Assembly (NCBI RefSeq): GCF_015352425.1
Contig: NZ_JADKNH010000003.1
Span: 248,001-312,000 of the forward strand
Origin: Fusibacter ferrireducens
Lineage (GTDB): Bacteria > Bacillota > Clostridia > Peptostreptococcales > Acidaminobacteraceae
Length of the DNA stretch: 64,000 nucleotides
Direction: 5' to 3'
Shown here: positions 16,386 through 24,996 of the stretch, piece by piece
Position numbering within the stretch: position 1 is the first letter of the stretch
Layout: every line of letters begins with the position of its first letter
The notes under the pieces: model-generated
Database searches by the model: none
What the model was told of the DNA's origin: nothing
Seen by the model: only the letters and a program-made list of their open reading frames with translations
Made by a program: the position numbers and the translations under genes

Positions 16386-16407
16386 GGGGATGGTGTAAAC
16401 CATCCCC
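16386..16407 (+). other. intergenic GC-rich hairpin
   Basis: GGGGATGGT-GTAA-ACCATCCCC, a perfect 9-bp stem with a GNRA-type tetraloop, lies between the adaptor and the kinase genes. No T-run follows, so it is more likely an RNA stability or processing element than a terminator. Confidence 0.6.
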
Positions 16408-16428
16408 TATGTTCACATGGAGGCAAAA

Positions 16429-17973
16429 ATGTTTTTTTCTAAAAAGAGATATGCCTATAGATTCAGGAACAGGGCGCTCTTAATATGGTTTGTAATGACT
16501 TTATTGCCGATAGTCGTTCTGATTATATATGTTGCAATCATTTCTGGTCCGGAGGTGTTCAATTTAATAACGGATCCTCAATCGGTCAACGAACGCGTGT
16601 GGCAGCTTCAAAAATGGAATCCAGATGAGTTTGCCTTTCGATACATTAACAGTGTCATATTAGAAGATCCAGATCGTTTATTTATTGAGTCCACTTACAA
16701 GCCCATTATTGGCGACAGTGCCATTAAGCCGGGAGATGCCATTATTCTAGTGCGAAAAGATGATGATGTTAAAGCCATCAATAACTTTAAGAATAAAGAA
16801 GGCCAAAAAATTGTGGAGGGATTTAATAAAGTAACTGGTCCCATTTTACCTGAATTTGGCGGCTATTATATCACTAAAAATGAAGAACTTTTTAATGAAA
16901 CAGGCTACATAGTCGCAAGACAATTCGATTTCTACTTTGACGATGGTGGTAAAGGCAGTGTCTTTTTTCTGGCAAAAGTAATCAATATTCCCAGCCAAAT
17001 CGGCAAATTTGTGGTCAATTATTTTATTGCGCTCTTTGTCATTTTGATTATATTGATGATCGGTTTTTTTCTATACACAGCAGATAAACTCACCAAGAAC
17101 TTTAACAAAGTGGTGACTATTATCGATGAAGTCAGTAAGGAGAATTTTGAAAATCGGCTGGATATAATGGCTGAACCGCTTGTTCACATCACCGATCCAC
17201 TAAATGCAATGATAGAAAAGCTTGCCGAGGCTAAGGCGTATAGGGCGTCAATAGAAAGTGATCGCAGTGCATTCATATCCAATTTTACACATGATATCAA
17301 GACGCCATTGACGTCCATAAGAGTTCAGATAGAAGCTTTAAATGATGGTGTTGTGAAAGAACCAAACCAAATCGTTCATTACTATGGCAACATTCAAAAG
17401 AAATTACTTGAAATTGATAAAATGATGAATGAGCTTCAACTCTTTAATGAACTTGAAACGGATGCCATGAGTTTTGAATTTGAGACTGTGGATTTGAAAT
17501 TTTTCTTTAAAGATGTCATAGAAGAACTACAATTCGATCCGCTGTACAAGACGACTCACTTTGACTATATTGTAAATGCGCAAGAACCGCTCTTTGCTCT
17601 AATTGATCCTTCAAAGTTCAAACGTGTCACGACTAATATTTTGACGAACTCAACTAAATATGCCAAACAAGAACATCTGGTTTTTAAAATTGCTTTAAAG
17701 ACAACAGGTCATTTTATTGAAATTGAAATGGTGGATAATGGTATTGGTATCCCGGATGCTGAACTTGAAAATGTGTTTATACAATATTATCGTATTGATC
17801 CAGCTCGGAATCAACAAGTTGCTGGTTCTGGACTTGGATTGGCCATATGTCGATCGATAATTAGCAGACACAATGGCTATATCAGAGCATTCAAGGGCGA
17901 ACAGGGGGGATTTGGTATACGCATCTTCATACCTAAGTTAGGAGGTACAGATGAAGAATATTTTATTAATTGA
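16429..17973 (+). CDS. two-component sensor histidine kinase
   Basis: 514 residues from ATG 16429 (GGAGG 6 bp upstream; an in-frame ATG at 16417 overlaps that RBS). TM1 at about 17-38, an extracytoplasmic sensor of about 160 residues with no family I recognise, TM2 at about 195-217 (FIALFVILIILMIGFFLY), a HAMP-like segment, and the DHp box SNFTHDIKTPLTSIRVQ with the phospho-acceptor His. The ATP domain shows NILTNSTKYAK (N box), VDNGIGIPD (G1) and GSGLGLAICRS (G2). It overlaps the response regulator by 23 bp. Placed after an RND permease and adaptor, it probably senses an envelope signal and controls that efflux unit. Confidence 0.9.
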   Translation: MFFSKKRYAYRFRNRALLIWFVMTLLPIVVLIIYVAIISGPEVFNLITDPQSVNERVWQLQKWNPDEFAFRYINSVILEDPDRLFIESTYKPIIGDSAIKPGDAIILVRKDDDVKAINNFKNKEGQKIVEGFNKVTGPILPEFGGYYITKNEELFNETGYIVARQFDFYFDDGGKGSVFFLAKVINIPSQIGKFVVNYFIALFVILIILMIGFFLYTADKLTKNFNKVVTIIDEVSKENFENRLDIMAEPLVHITDPLNAMIEKLAEAKAYRASIESDRSAFISNFTHDIKTPLTSIRVQIEALNDGVVKEPNQIVHYYGNIQKKLLEIDKMMNELQLFNELETDAMSFEFETVDLKFFFKDVIEELQFDPLYKTTHFDYIVNAQEPLFALIDPSKFKRVTTNILTNSTKYAKQEHLVFKIALKTTGHFIEIEMVDNGIGIPDAELENVFIQYYRIDPARNQQVAGSGLGLAICRSIISRHNGYIRAFKGEQGGFGIRIFIPKLGGTDEEYFIN

Positions 17974-18643
17974 AGATGATATTGAAATAGGGGAAGTGGA
18001 AAAGGCCTATCTTGAAATTTCAGGTTTTCGAGTCGTCGTTGAAAAAAACGGATTAAAGGGCAAAGAAGCTGCATTAAAAGAACCTTTTGACATGGTTGTT
18101 TTGGATATAATGCTACCGGGTTTGGATGGTTTTAAAATCGCTGAAGCGATCAGAAGTTATAAGGATATTCCCATTATGATTGTTTCAGCTAAAAATACGG
18201 AAGTGGATAAACTCAAAGGGCTGAGTCTTGGAATAGATGATTATTTGACGAAGCCGTTTAGTCCTCATGAGTTGGTTGCAAGGGTAAAAGCTCACTTGAA
18301 AAGATATGAAATGTTGAAAAACGGCACTAATGGAGTGGCTCATAAAAGATTTGAACTCCGCGGCATTCTCATTGATTTTGAAACGCGTCAAGTGTTTGTA
18401 AATGGAGAACTTGTGGAACTTACAGTCAAGGAATATGATCTCCTCGTCTTGTTGGCTTCCGTGCCCAATAAAGTTTTTTCGAAAGATGAGATCTTTGCAA
18501 AAGTGTGGGGATATGAAGTGGAGATAGATACTTCAACGCTCACAGTGCACGTGAGAAAATTGAGAGAAAAAATTGAATTTGATCCCAGCAATCCTGAATA
18601 TATCCAAACGGTTTGGGGTGTGGGCTATAAACTAAAAAAATAG
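17951..18643 (+). CDS. OmpR-family response regulator
   Basis: 230 residues. Receiver domain 1-115: acidic pair in LLIEDDIEIGE, phospho-acceptor Asp in MVVLDIMLPGLDGF, conserved Ser/Thr and Lys in IVSAKNT and YLTKPFSPHEL. The C-terminal winged helix (about 130-228) has VNGELVELTVKEYDLLVLLAS, DEIFAKVWGY and VHVRKLREKIE, ending with IQTVWGVGYKLKK. It is the cognate partner of the overlapping kinase. Likely targets are the RND/adaptor genes upstream; no repeat pair typical of OmpR boxes was recognised next to them. Confidence 0.93.
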   Translation: MKNILLIEDDIEIGEVEKAYLEISGFRVVVEKNGLKGKEAALKEPFDMVVLDIMLPGLDGFKIAEAIRSYKDIPIMIVSAKNTEVDKLKGLSLGIDDYLTKPFSPHELVARVKAHLKRYEMLKNGTNGVAHKRFELRGILIDFETRQVFVNGELVELTVKEYDLLVLLASVPNKVFSKDEIFAKVWGYEVEIDTSTLTVHVRKLREKIEFDPSNPEYIQTVWGVGYKLKK

Positions 18644-18667
18644 ATTACTTTAAGGAGGCACTAAAAA

Positions 18668-19894
18668 ATGCATACAACATTTAGAAATGCGTTAGGTGAA
18701 AAGTTAACCACAGGAGATGCCGTCGTTCTCTTTGCGGGAAAGGCGCCTAAGAGTACAGCTGACGCAAATTATACCTTTTTACCCAACAAGAATTTTTTCT
18801 ATCTTACTGGGATCACATGTGAAAATTTCATCATACTCATGCATAAAACGGAAAGGGCCTTTGAATCTCATCTGTTCATTGAAAAACCAGATTATGACAT
18901 AGAAAAGTGGATCGGAAGAAAGATGACCAAAGAAACGGCCACTTCAATTTCGGGTGTTGAATCCGTTAAATACTTGGACGAGTTTCATGACGTATTGAAT
19001 CGATTGATCTATAATAATCAAATTCAAAAGATCTATCTTGATCTTGAAAAACTGTCATGGGATGAATCGGATAGTGTGGCACATGATTTCTCAATGGCAC
19101 TTCAAAAGAGGTATCCTTTTATCCGACTTAAAACGATACATCCGATCTTAAGTGAAATGCGTATGATTAAAACACCAGAAGAAATTGCGCATATTAGAGA
19201 AGCGATCCAAATGACAGACCAAGGTCTTAGAAGTATTCTTAAAATGCTCAAGCCAGATGTGATGGAGTATCAGATTGAGGCGACTTTTGCACATGCTATT
19301 CGCATGGCAGGCGCAGATGGCAATTCCTTTCCAACTATTGCGGCTTCAGGTGGGGATGCTGTTATCCTTCATTATGTAGAAAATAATAAGGCTGCAAAAG
19401 CAGGCGATATGGTGTTACTTGACTTAGGGGCGCAGTATAAGCAATATGCGGCAGATATTTCAAGAACATATCCGGTTTCTGGTCGCTTTAGCGAGAGACA
19501 GAAGACGATTTACAACATTGTGCTCAAAGCGCAAGCAGCAACCATTGAAGCCATGAAACCTGGTGTGAAATTTGAGACACTCAATGAGGTATGCAAGTCA
19601 ACGCTTATATCAGAACTCAAAGCAATTGGATTAATCCAAAAGGATGAAGAGCTTACTCGATACTATTATCACGGTGTCAGCCACTATCTCGGTTTAGACG
19701 TACATGATTTAGGTCGTCGGGACGTGATATTGCAACCTGGAATGGTCTTGACTGTAGAACCGGGACTCTACATTGCAGAGGAAAATATAGGTATCCGAAT
19801 CGAAGATGATATCCTCATTACCGAAGCAGGCAATGAGAATCTTTCTGTAATGATTCCAAAAACCATAGATGAAATTGAAAAATTAATGATATAA
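18668..19894 (+). CDS. aminopeptidase P family (M24B) Xaa-Pro peptidase
   Basis: 408 residues. The N-terminal creatinase-like domain (1-165) starts with an aminopeptidase-P-type segment containing NFFYLTGI. The C-terminal pita-bread domain has the full metal set: Asp in VLLDLGAQY (about 248), Asp in AADISRTY (about 259), His in GVSHYLGLDVHD (about 335), Glu in LTVEPGLYI (about 363) and Glu in GIRIEDDILI (about 379). The family cleaves the N-terminal residue from peptides with Pro at position 2, using two Mn or Co ions, in the cytoplasm. AGGAGG precedes the ATG. It is followed by its own terminator, so it is probably a single-gene end of the preceding unit. Confidence 0.92.
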   Translation: MHTTFRNALGEKLTTGDAVVLFAGKAPKSTADANYTFLPNKNFFYLTGITCENFIILMHKTERAFESHLFIEKPDYDIEKWIGRKMTKETATSISGVESVKYLDEFHDVLNRLIYNNQIQKIYLDLEKLSWDESDSVAHDFSMALQKRYPFIRLKTIHPILSEMRMIKTPEEIAHIREAIQMTDQGLRSILKMLKPDVMEYQIEATFAHAIRMAGADGNSFPTIAASGGDAVILHYVENNKAAKAGDMVLLDLGAQYKQYAADISRTYPVSGRFSERQKTIYNIVLKAQAATIEAMKPGVKFETLNEVCKSTLISELKAIGLIQKDEELTRYYYHGVSHYLGLDVHDLGRRDVILQPGMVLTVEPGLYIAEENIGIRIEDDILITEAGNENLSVMIPKTIDEIEKLMI

Positions 19895-19910
19895 TGAGTG
19901 TATGATTCTA

Positions 19911-19936
19911 AGAGTGTGTCATGCACTCTCTTTTTT
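19911..19936 (+). terminator. rho-independent terminator after the aminopeptidase gene
   Basis: AGAGTG (19911-19916) pairs with CACTCT (19924-19929), followed by C and six T. An AAGGAG ribosome site for the antiporter starts directly after the T-run. Confidence 0.7.
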
Positions 19937-19950
19937 AAGGAGTATTTTTT

Positions 19951-21135
19951 ATGGTTACAAGTTTAGGCATAGTCACCCTGTTCGGGTTACTGTTTAACGC
20001 TTTATTTACGAAGATGAAATTACCAGGATTACTGGGCATGTTATTATTAGGTGTTCTATTAGGGCCATATTGCTTTAATATATTAGATGATAATTTACTT
20101 TTGGTTTCTGCAGATTTTAGAAAAATTGCTCTGATTGTGATTTTATTAAGAGCGGGATTAGGTATTAGCAAAGAAGAACTCAATCAAGTTGGAAAGACGG
20201 CACTTAAAATGAGCTTCATCCCAGGTGTGATTGAAGGTTTTACGGTTATGATGATGTCGCATTTACTCTTGGGGTTCTCATGGATTCAAGGGGGGATACT
20301 GGGTTTTATAATTGCCGCTGTATCTCCGGCTGTGGTTGTACCACAAATGATTGCTTTTCAAGAGAGAAGAGTGGGGACACAAAAGGCCATCCCCACTTTA
20401 ATATTGGCAAGTGCTTCCATTGATGATGTGGTTGCCATCACCATTTTTTCAGCATTTCTAGGACTGTATAGTGGGCAACACGTCAACGTGGGCATTGAGC
20501 TTTTTTCAATTCCACTTTCCATAGTTCTAGGCATACTATCAGGTATCCTATTGGGTTTGATCTTGGTTAAAATATTTGAGAGGTATCACATTAGAGACAC
20601 AAAAAAAGTGCTGTTAATTCTGGGAGTTGCTATTTTGTTGACCGCTTTTGAGACTGCACTTAAGAGTAAAATTGAAATAGCAGGCTTACTAGGGGTCATG
20701 ACGATTGGGTTTATTCTGCTTGAAAAGAGACCTGTTGTGGCAAAACGATTAGCAGTTAAATTCGGTAAGGTATGGATATTTGCAGAGATTTTATTGTTTG
20801 TCTTAGTGGGTGCACAAGTTGATGTTTCGGTTGCGGCTCATGCGGGATTAAATGGACTCATTATAATTGCAATTGGACTTGTCGGTAGAAGTATTGGTGT
20901 TTTCATTTCGACGCTGAATACAGAGTTGTCCTTCGAGGAACGTCTATTCTGTGTGATTGCTTATACGCCGAAGGCAACTGTACAGGCGGCAATTGGAGGC
21001 ATTCCATTGATGTTAGGAGTGGTATCTGGGGATGTCATGCTGGCAATTGCAGTTTTATCTATTGTGGTTACTGCACCTTTGGGCGCAATGCTCATCAATT
21101 GGGGCGCAAAGAAATGGCTTACGGTTGAATCTTAG
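19951..21135 (+). CDS. cation:proton antiporter (CPA family)
   Basis: 394 residues, almost entirely hydrophobic with about 12 TM segments. It begins SLGIVTLFGLLFNALFTKMKLPGLLGMLLLGVLLGP, a typical CPA-type first helix pair. ASIDDVVAITIFSAF in mid-protein carries the Asp pair of the ion-binding site characteristic of electrogenic CPA exchangers, and CVIAYTPKATVQAAIG is the K/R-containing late helix. It would exchange Na+ or K+ for H+ at the cytoplasmic membrane. RBS AAGGAG. Two small genes follow (thioredoxin-like and DUF2156), probably in the same transcript. Ion specificity cannot be assigned. Confidence 0.88.
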   Translation: MVTSLGIVTLFGLLFNALFTKMKLPGLLGMLLLGVLLGPYCFNILDDNLLLVSADFRKIALIVILLRAGLGISKEELNQVGKTALKMSFIPGVIEGFTVMMMSHLLLGFSWIQGGILGFIIAAVSPAVVVPQMIAFQERRVGTQKAIPTLILASASIDDVVAITIFSAFLGLYSGQHVNVGIELFSIPLSIVLGILSGILLGLILVKIFERYHIRDTKKVLLILGVAILLTAFETALKSKIEIAGLLGVMTIGFILLEKRPVVAKRLAVKFGKVWIFAEILLFVLVGAQVDVSVAAHAGLNGLIIIAIGLVGRSIGVFISTLNTELSFEERLFCVIAYTPKATVQAAIGGIPLMLGVVSGDVMLAIAVLSIVVTAPLGAMLINWGAKKWLTVES

Positions 21136-21169
21136 AGGCATAGAGGTTGACAAGAAATAGAGGTTGATT

Positions 21170-21496
21170 ATGAAGCAAATTGAAGATGCGAATGTACTTA
21201 AGCAGATGATAGATGTACATGATATTGTTTTTATATTGTTTAGTGACATGGGCTGTAATGTCTGTCTTTCTATCTATCCAGATATTGAAGCCCTTGAAAA
21301 AAAATATTCTAAAGTTGCATTTATGAGTGCAGATCCTTCAATAGATCAAAGCATGGTGGGGGCGTTTTTAGTACTTGTTTATCCGACGATTTTGGTATAC
21401 GTAGATGGCAAGGAAACCTATCGATTTGAAAGACTTTTTTCCCTGGAGGATATTGATTATAAGCTCTCAAGACTTGAATCACTTTATTATGATTAA
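21170..21496 (+). CDS. thioredoxin-like protein with CxxC
   Basis: 108 residues from ATG 21170 (AGAGG upstream; the alternative TTG at 21164 overlaps that site). A thioredoxin fold is indicated by FILFSDMGCNVCLSIYPDIEAL (active-site CNVC), KVAFMSADPS and the cis-Pro region VLVYPTILVYVDGKE. No signal peptide is visible, so it acts in the cytoplasm as a thiol oxidoreductase or redox-coupled helper. Active-site residues between the cysteines (NV) differ from classical GP, suggesting a specialised partner. Confidence 0.85.
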   Translation: MKQIEDANVLKQMIDVHDIVFILFSDMGCNVCLSIYPDIEALEKKYSKVAFMSADPSIDQSMVGAFLVLVYPTILVYVDGKETYRFERLFSLEDIDYKLSRLESLYYD

Positions 21497-21540
21497 AGAA
21501 AATATGCCCTAAAAAGACGATGACTAAAAAGAGGTGTCAT

Positions 21541-22434
21541 ATGGAATTGAAAAAATTGGATTACGATCAACTGGCCATTGTAAGGCCCTATTTTGAGGTT
21601 TTTAATTCAGAAGTATCGGATATCAACTTAACTAATTTGATGATGTGGCGTGATAAATACCAGTTTTATTTTATTGAAATAGAGTCTTTTTTGTTCATTG
21701 TAAATATCAAAGGGGCACATCGCTATTTTTCTCAACCAATAGGGGCGTACACAGACCCAAAAGCAGTCTATAAAGCAGTTTGTGTTCTAAAAGAACTCTG
21801 TGAAAATGAACAGAAGCCCTTAGTCATAAAAAAGGCCAATGAGGCATTTGTGACCTTATTAAATTCATATGATATGACCTTTGAACTCAAATCATCCATA
21901 GATGAGCAGGATTATATTTATGACTTTGAAGCATTGAAGCAATTGAGTGGTAAAAAGTATCATAAGAAAAAGAATCATATCAATAAATTTATCAGAACGT
22001 ATGAGGATTGGCGATTTAAGTGGTATGAAGCATCTGACTTGGATAGCGTCGATGAATTGCTTCAAGTCTGGTTAGAGGTTAAAAAAGGCAACGATATGGA
22101 CCCAAATTTGCGGTTTGAATACAATGGCATTATGGATGTTCTTAAGCATAGGCATTATTTTGATCTGAAAATCGGGCTGATTTATGTGGAGGGAAATATT
22201 GCCGGCTTCATCATAGGGGAAGTGGTCAATACATCTTGTTTACTCGTTCATATTGAAAAGGCAGATATCTCGTATGAGGGTATTTTTTCTATGTTGGGTT
22301 ATACCTTATACAATGAGCTGGATCACCTGACATTTATCAATCGTGAACAGGATTTGGGGATTGAAGGTCTTCGTAAATCTAAACTATCGTATCATCCTGT
22401 AAAATTTATTCAAAAATTTGAACTTTGGTTTTGA
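21541..22434 (+). CDS. DUF2156 domain protein (GNAT-like)
   Basis: 297 residues from ATG 21541, which has AAGAGG 7 bp upstream; an in-frame ATG at 21520 has none. It is a DUF2156 protein, a double GNAT-fold family related to the catalytic domain of phosphatidylglycerol lysyltransferase (MprF) and to Fem-type aminoacyltransferases. Landmarks are the N-terminal SDINLTNLMMWRDKYQF, the KKYHKKKNHINKF segment and the C-terminal LTFINREQDLGIEGLRKSKLSYHPVKFIQKF. There is no TM domain, so it is not a full MprF. The substrate is unknown. It is the last gene before the exopolysaccharide cluster and may end the antiporter transcript. Confidence 0.85.
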   Translation: MELKKLDYDQLAIVRPYFEVFNSEVSDINLTNLMMWRDKYQFYFIEIESFLFIVNIKGAHRYFSQPIGAYTDPKAVYKAVCVLKELCENEQKPLVIKKANEAFVTLLNSYDMTFELKSSIDEQDYIYDFEALKQLSGKKYHKKKNHINKFIRTYEDWRFKWYEASDLDSVDELLQVWLEVKKGNDMDPNLRFEYNGIMDVLKHRHYFDLKIGLIYVEGNIAGFIIGEVVNTSCLLVHIEKADISYEGIFSMLGYTLYNELDHLTFINREQDLGIEGLRKSKLSYHPVKFIQKFELWF

Positions 22435-22456
22435 GAAAGCAAGCATATATTGGATT

Positions 22457-22483
22457 AAAATGACTTCAGTGCCTTCATTTTTT
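22457..22483 (+). terminator. weak putative terminator after the DUF2156 gene
   Basis: AAAATGA (22457-22463) pairs with TCATTTT (22475-22481), followed by TT. The stem is short and A/T-rich. Confidence 0.4.
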
Positions 22484-22579
22484 AATTTATAAAAATAGAG
22501 TTTGATGTTTTCACACATTTTTATAGGGTAAAAATGTTATTATATCAGAATTTTTTTTATGAAAGCGAGTGATGAAGAA

Positions 22580-22957
22580 ATGGATAAGAAAATTTTAATA
22601 GTGGATGATGAAGCACAAATATGTGCGGCATTAAAGAGGGAAATTGATTGGTTAAAGTTGCCTATCGAAGTCATGACAACGATTAATCCAATGTATGCAA
22701 TGGATCTCATAGAGCAAAACGATTTTTCGATGATCGTATGTGATCAACGCATGCCGTCGATCTCCGGCATAGAAATTATTCAATTCTGCAAGAAGAGAAA
22801 GCCCTATATTATAAGAGTGCTTATGTCAGCACATGACGACATGGATTTGCTGATACATAATTTCAATCAACAGAACATTGATTATTTTATTTCCAAACCT
22901 TGGTTTAGAAAAGATGTACACCAAATAATCGATCGAATGTTGAATAGTAAATTGTAA
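22580..22957 (+). CDS. single-domain response regulator (receiver only)
   Basis: 125 residues from ATG 22580; an ATG at 22559 is in frame but receivers typically begin like KKILIVDDEAQ. The receiver is complete: DD in IVDDE, phospho-acceptor Asp in MIVCDQRMPSISG, then LMSAHDD and YFISKPW (Lys). The CDQRMPxxxG segment is typical of receivers attached to HD-GYP or PatA-like modules, but no output domain is present here. It lies 40 bp upstream of the GH8 gene, at the head of the exopolysaccharide cluster, so it may pass a phosphorelay signal to the synthesis machinery. The cognate kinase is not in the neighbourhood. Confidence 0.85.
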   Translation: MDKKILIVDDEAQICAALKREIDWLKLPIEVMTTINPMYAMDLIEQNDFSMIVCDQRMPSISGIEIIQFCKKRKPYIIRVLMSAHDDMDLLIHNFNQQNIDYFISKPWFRKDVHQIIDRMLNSKL

Positions 22958-22997
22958 TTATGTATAGGTGTAATTGGATTCAAGAGGGGTTTTTGCT

Positions 22998-24122
22998 GTG
23001 AATAGTGTAAAGAAAAATATGGATAATCAAAAACATGTATGGGGGCTTTTGTGCATAGGCGCTCTGGTACTCATTCTAATCGGTGTCTTTTTTTTTCATT
23101 CTAAATCTCAGCAGGAGCTCTACAAAATAAAAGATATAGAACAACTTCATATGGCAAAGGGGGTTCGCTATGATGAATACACCTTTGAATACAAGCAGAT
23201 TAGAGAAGCTTTTGAATTGTTCTTTTTCAAAGGCTTATTGCCTGTTACAAATCTTCAGGAATTGGATCTGCCGGACACTGCTTCCGGAGATGATATACTG
23301 TCAGAATCACTTGGATTAATGATGCTTATAGCAATTAAGGAACAAGATAAAGAACAATTGGACGCCTTGATTTCTGTCCTGGAAAAGAGGTTTATAAAAG
23401 AAAATGGTCTCTTAAAGTGGCGTGTACAATCTGAACCGGAGAATCTTGAGATCGTCAATGCTTCAATTGACGATTTTAGGGTTGTCAAGGCGCTCTATGA
23501 AGCTTCAGAACTGTGGCATGACCCCACCTATAAAAAAAAGGCAATAGCCATTGGGGAATCACTCTATCAGTATTGTTTGAGAGATAACCGATTGACTTCT
23601 TATGATATGCCAGATTCACCTTTGGCATTGATGACATACTATGATTTTAAAGCAATGCTCTATTTGGTTGAAGCGGATAAAAAGTGGGAAAGTGTCTTAT
23701 TAGAAGGGCTTAATGAAGTGTATCGGCACAAGGTTACGGATAGACCTTTTTATGAAAAATATAATGGAACGGAGGCCTATAGAAGTATTGAAAATTTAAT
23801 GATTCTACAACATCTATATGAAATTGGCTTAAAGGATGATGCAGCACTTGTGTTTATTGAACAAGAGATTGTAGACAAGGGCTATTATGCAGCGTATTCT
23901 CAAAATGGCGAGGTGTTAGATGATATTGAATCGCCAGCAATATATGGCATTATAGCACAAGTTGCAAAGCTGGCTGAAAACGAATCTCTATATCGCAGGG
24001 CTTGTGAAAAGATCATTCACTTAGCATGTGAAAGAGAGAGTGTCTATGCGTGGGCATTTGTAGACGAAGAGACGCATATTGGTTATTCATTTGATCATTT
24101 GATGGCTTTATTGGGTTTATAA
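22998..24122 (+). CDS. GH8-type glycosyl hydrolase, membrane-anchored
   Basis: About 374 residues, probably from GTG 22998 (AAGAGGGG upstream; TTG at 22974 and ATG at 23019 are alternatives). TM anchor at about 14-31, then an all-helical domain matching glycoside hydrolase family 8 (BcsZ/chitosanase-like). Matching segments are ILSESLGLMMLIAI, where GH8 has its catalytic Glu (SEGxGYG), NASIDDFRVVKALYEASELW, and further alpha/alpha barrel repeats up to IGYSFDHLMALLGL. BcsZ-type enzymes trim beta-1,4-glucan during export; here the N-terminal anchor would hold it at the outer face of the membrane. The match is remote, so substrate (glucan, chitosan or other) is inferred from the neighbouring GT2 and BcsB genes. 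Confidence 0.65.
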   Translation: MNSVKKNMDNQKHVWGLLCIGALVLILIGVFFFHSKSQQELYKIKDIEQLHMAKGVRYDEYTFEYKQIREAFELFFFKGLLPVTNLQELDLPDTASGDDILSESLGLMMLIAIKEQDKEQLDALISVLEKRFIKENGLLKWRVQSEPENLEIVNASIDDFRVVKALYEASELWHDPTYKKKAIAIGESLYQYCLRDNRLTSYDMPDSPLALMTYYDFKAMLYLVEADKKWESVLLEGLNEVYRHKVTDRPFYEKYNGTEAYRSIENLMILQHLYEIGLKDDAALVFIEQEIVDKGYYAAYSQNGEVLDDIESPAIYGIIAQVAKLAENESLYRRACEKIIHLACERESVYAWAFVDEETHIGYSFDHLMALLGL

Positions 24123-24150
24123 ATACACTTGCCAGAAAGGAGGGAAATCT

Positions 24151-24996
24151 ATGAAATCACACTTAAAAAAAATAATATACTCGATATTAATTTTAGTTAT
24201 ATTGCTCTTTACTTTGTTTTTTATTACATTACTCATGCAGAAAAATTTCTTCTTTTATGATTATGCCCTCTATGGCGCTTTGTTAGTCGTTTTAGCATTG
24301 ACGTTATCTTTGGGGCTTATTCCTGGATTGTTAATATGCGCCATTGTGATCTTTGGATATGGCTCGGTTGTCTTCTTTCAAATGATCACAGGTACAAGCC
24401 AAATATGGACTTTAAACTATCTCTGGTTCATCGCATATCCCTTGACCACTTTTTTTGCCGGGCAGCTTTCAGAAAATGTTAGAATGGCCAATGAACAATG
24501 TACTAAATGTGATAAAATGACCGACCGAATTGTAACCATTGACGAAATCACTGGTTTTGGAAATGGCAGAGAGTTTTTGAGAGATTTAGATGGTGAGATG
24601 GCAAGGGCAAAAAGACACAAGATACCATTGACCATTGGCGTTTTGGAAATTCAATATTTTGAAGAATTAATTACCATTTATGGCAGAGATAATACGAAGA
24701 AAATTTACAAGGTTATTGCAGAAGCGTTAAATAGGGCAACGCGTGTGGAAGATTTGAGATTTCGAATTGACGAAGATATGTTAGGCCTCATCTTACCGCA
24801 TACAACAATTGAAAATGCTCAAGTGGTTAAAATGAGGCTCAAAGAAAATTTGTCTAAACTTGAGATTGAGGATGAATCTTCTCTAGGGCGTTATAACATA
24901 GAGTTGAAGGTGGGCTTATTAGCCTACAGAGATGATATTTTAAATCCGATGGAATTTAAAGCTTTGGCGGTTAAGGAATTAGAGTATGATGTCTAA
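24151..24996 (+). CDS. membrane protein with degenerate GGDEF domain (putative c-di-GMP receptor)
   Basis: 281 residues. Four TM segments in the first 110 residues are followed by a GGDEF-fold domain. Its start is normal (TIDEITGFGNGREFLRDLD), but the catalytic signature is lost: where active enzymes read RxxDxxxRyGGDEF, this protein reads RVEDLRFRIDEDML. The I-site RxxD (RVED) is kept. This combination, membrane-bound, inactive GGDEF and intact I-site, is what makes PelD the c-di-GMP receptor of Pel synthesis. I infer a receptor, not a cyclase. It lacks the GAF domain of PelD. RBS AAGGAGGG. The stop overlaps the next gene by 11 bp, tying it to the polysaccharide deacetylase-like gene. Confidence 0.82.
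   Translation: MKSHLKKIIYSILILVILLFTLFFITLLMQKNFFFYDYALYGALLVVLALTLSLGLIPGLLICAIVIFGYGSVVFFQMITGTSQIWTLNYLWFIAYPLTTFFAGQLSENVRMANEQCTKCDKMTDRIVTIDEITGFGNGREFLRDLDGEMARAKRHKIPLTIGVLEIQYFEELITIYGRDNTKKIYKVIAEALNRATRVEDLRFRIDEDMLGLILPHTTIENAQVVKMRLKENLSKLEIEDESSLGRYNIELKVGLLAYRDDILNPMEFKALAVKELEYDV

Noticed and set aside
16386-16407. Terminator between adaptor and kinase genes
   Set aside because: Perfect hairpin but no T-run; the genes are likely still cotranscribed.
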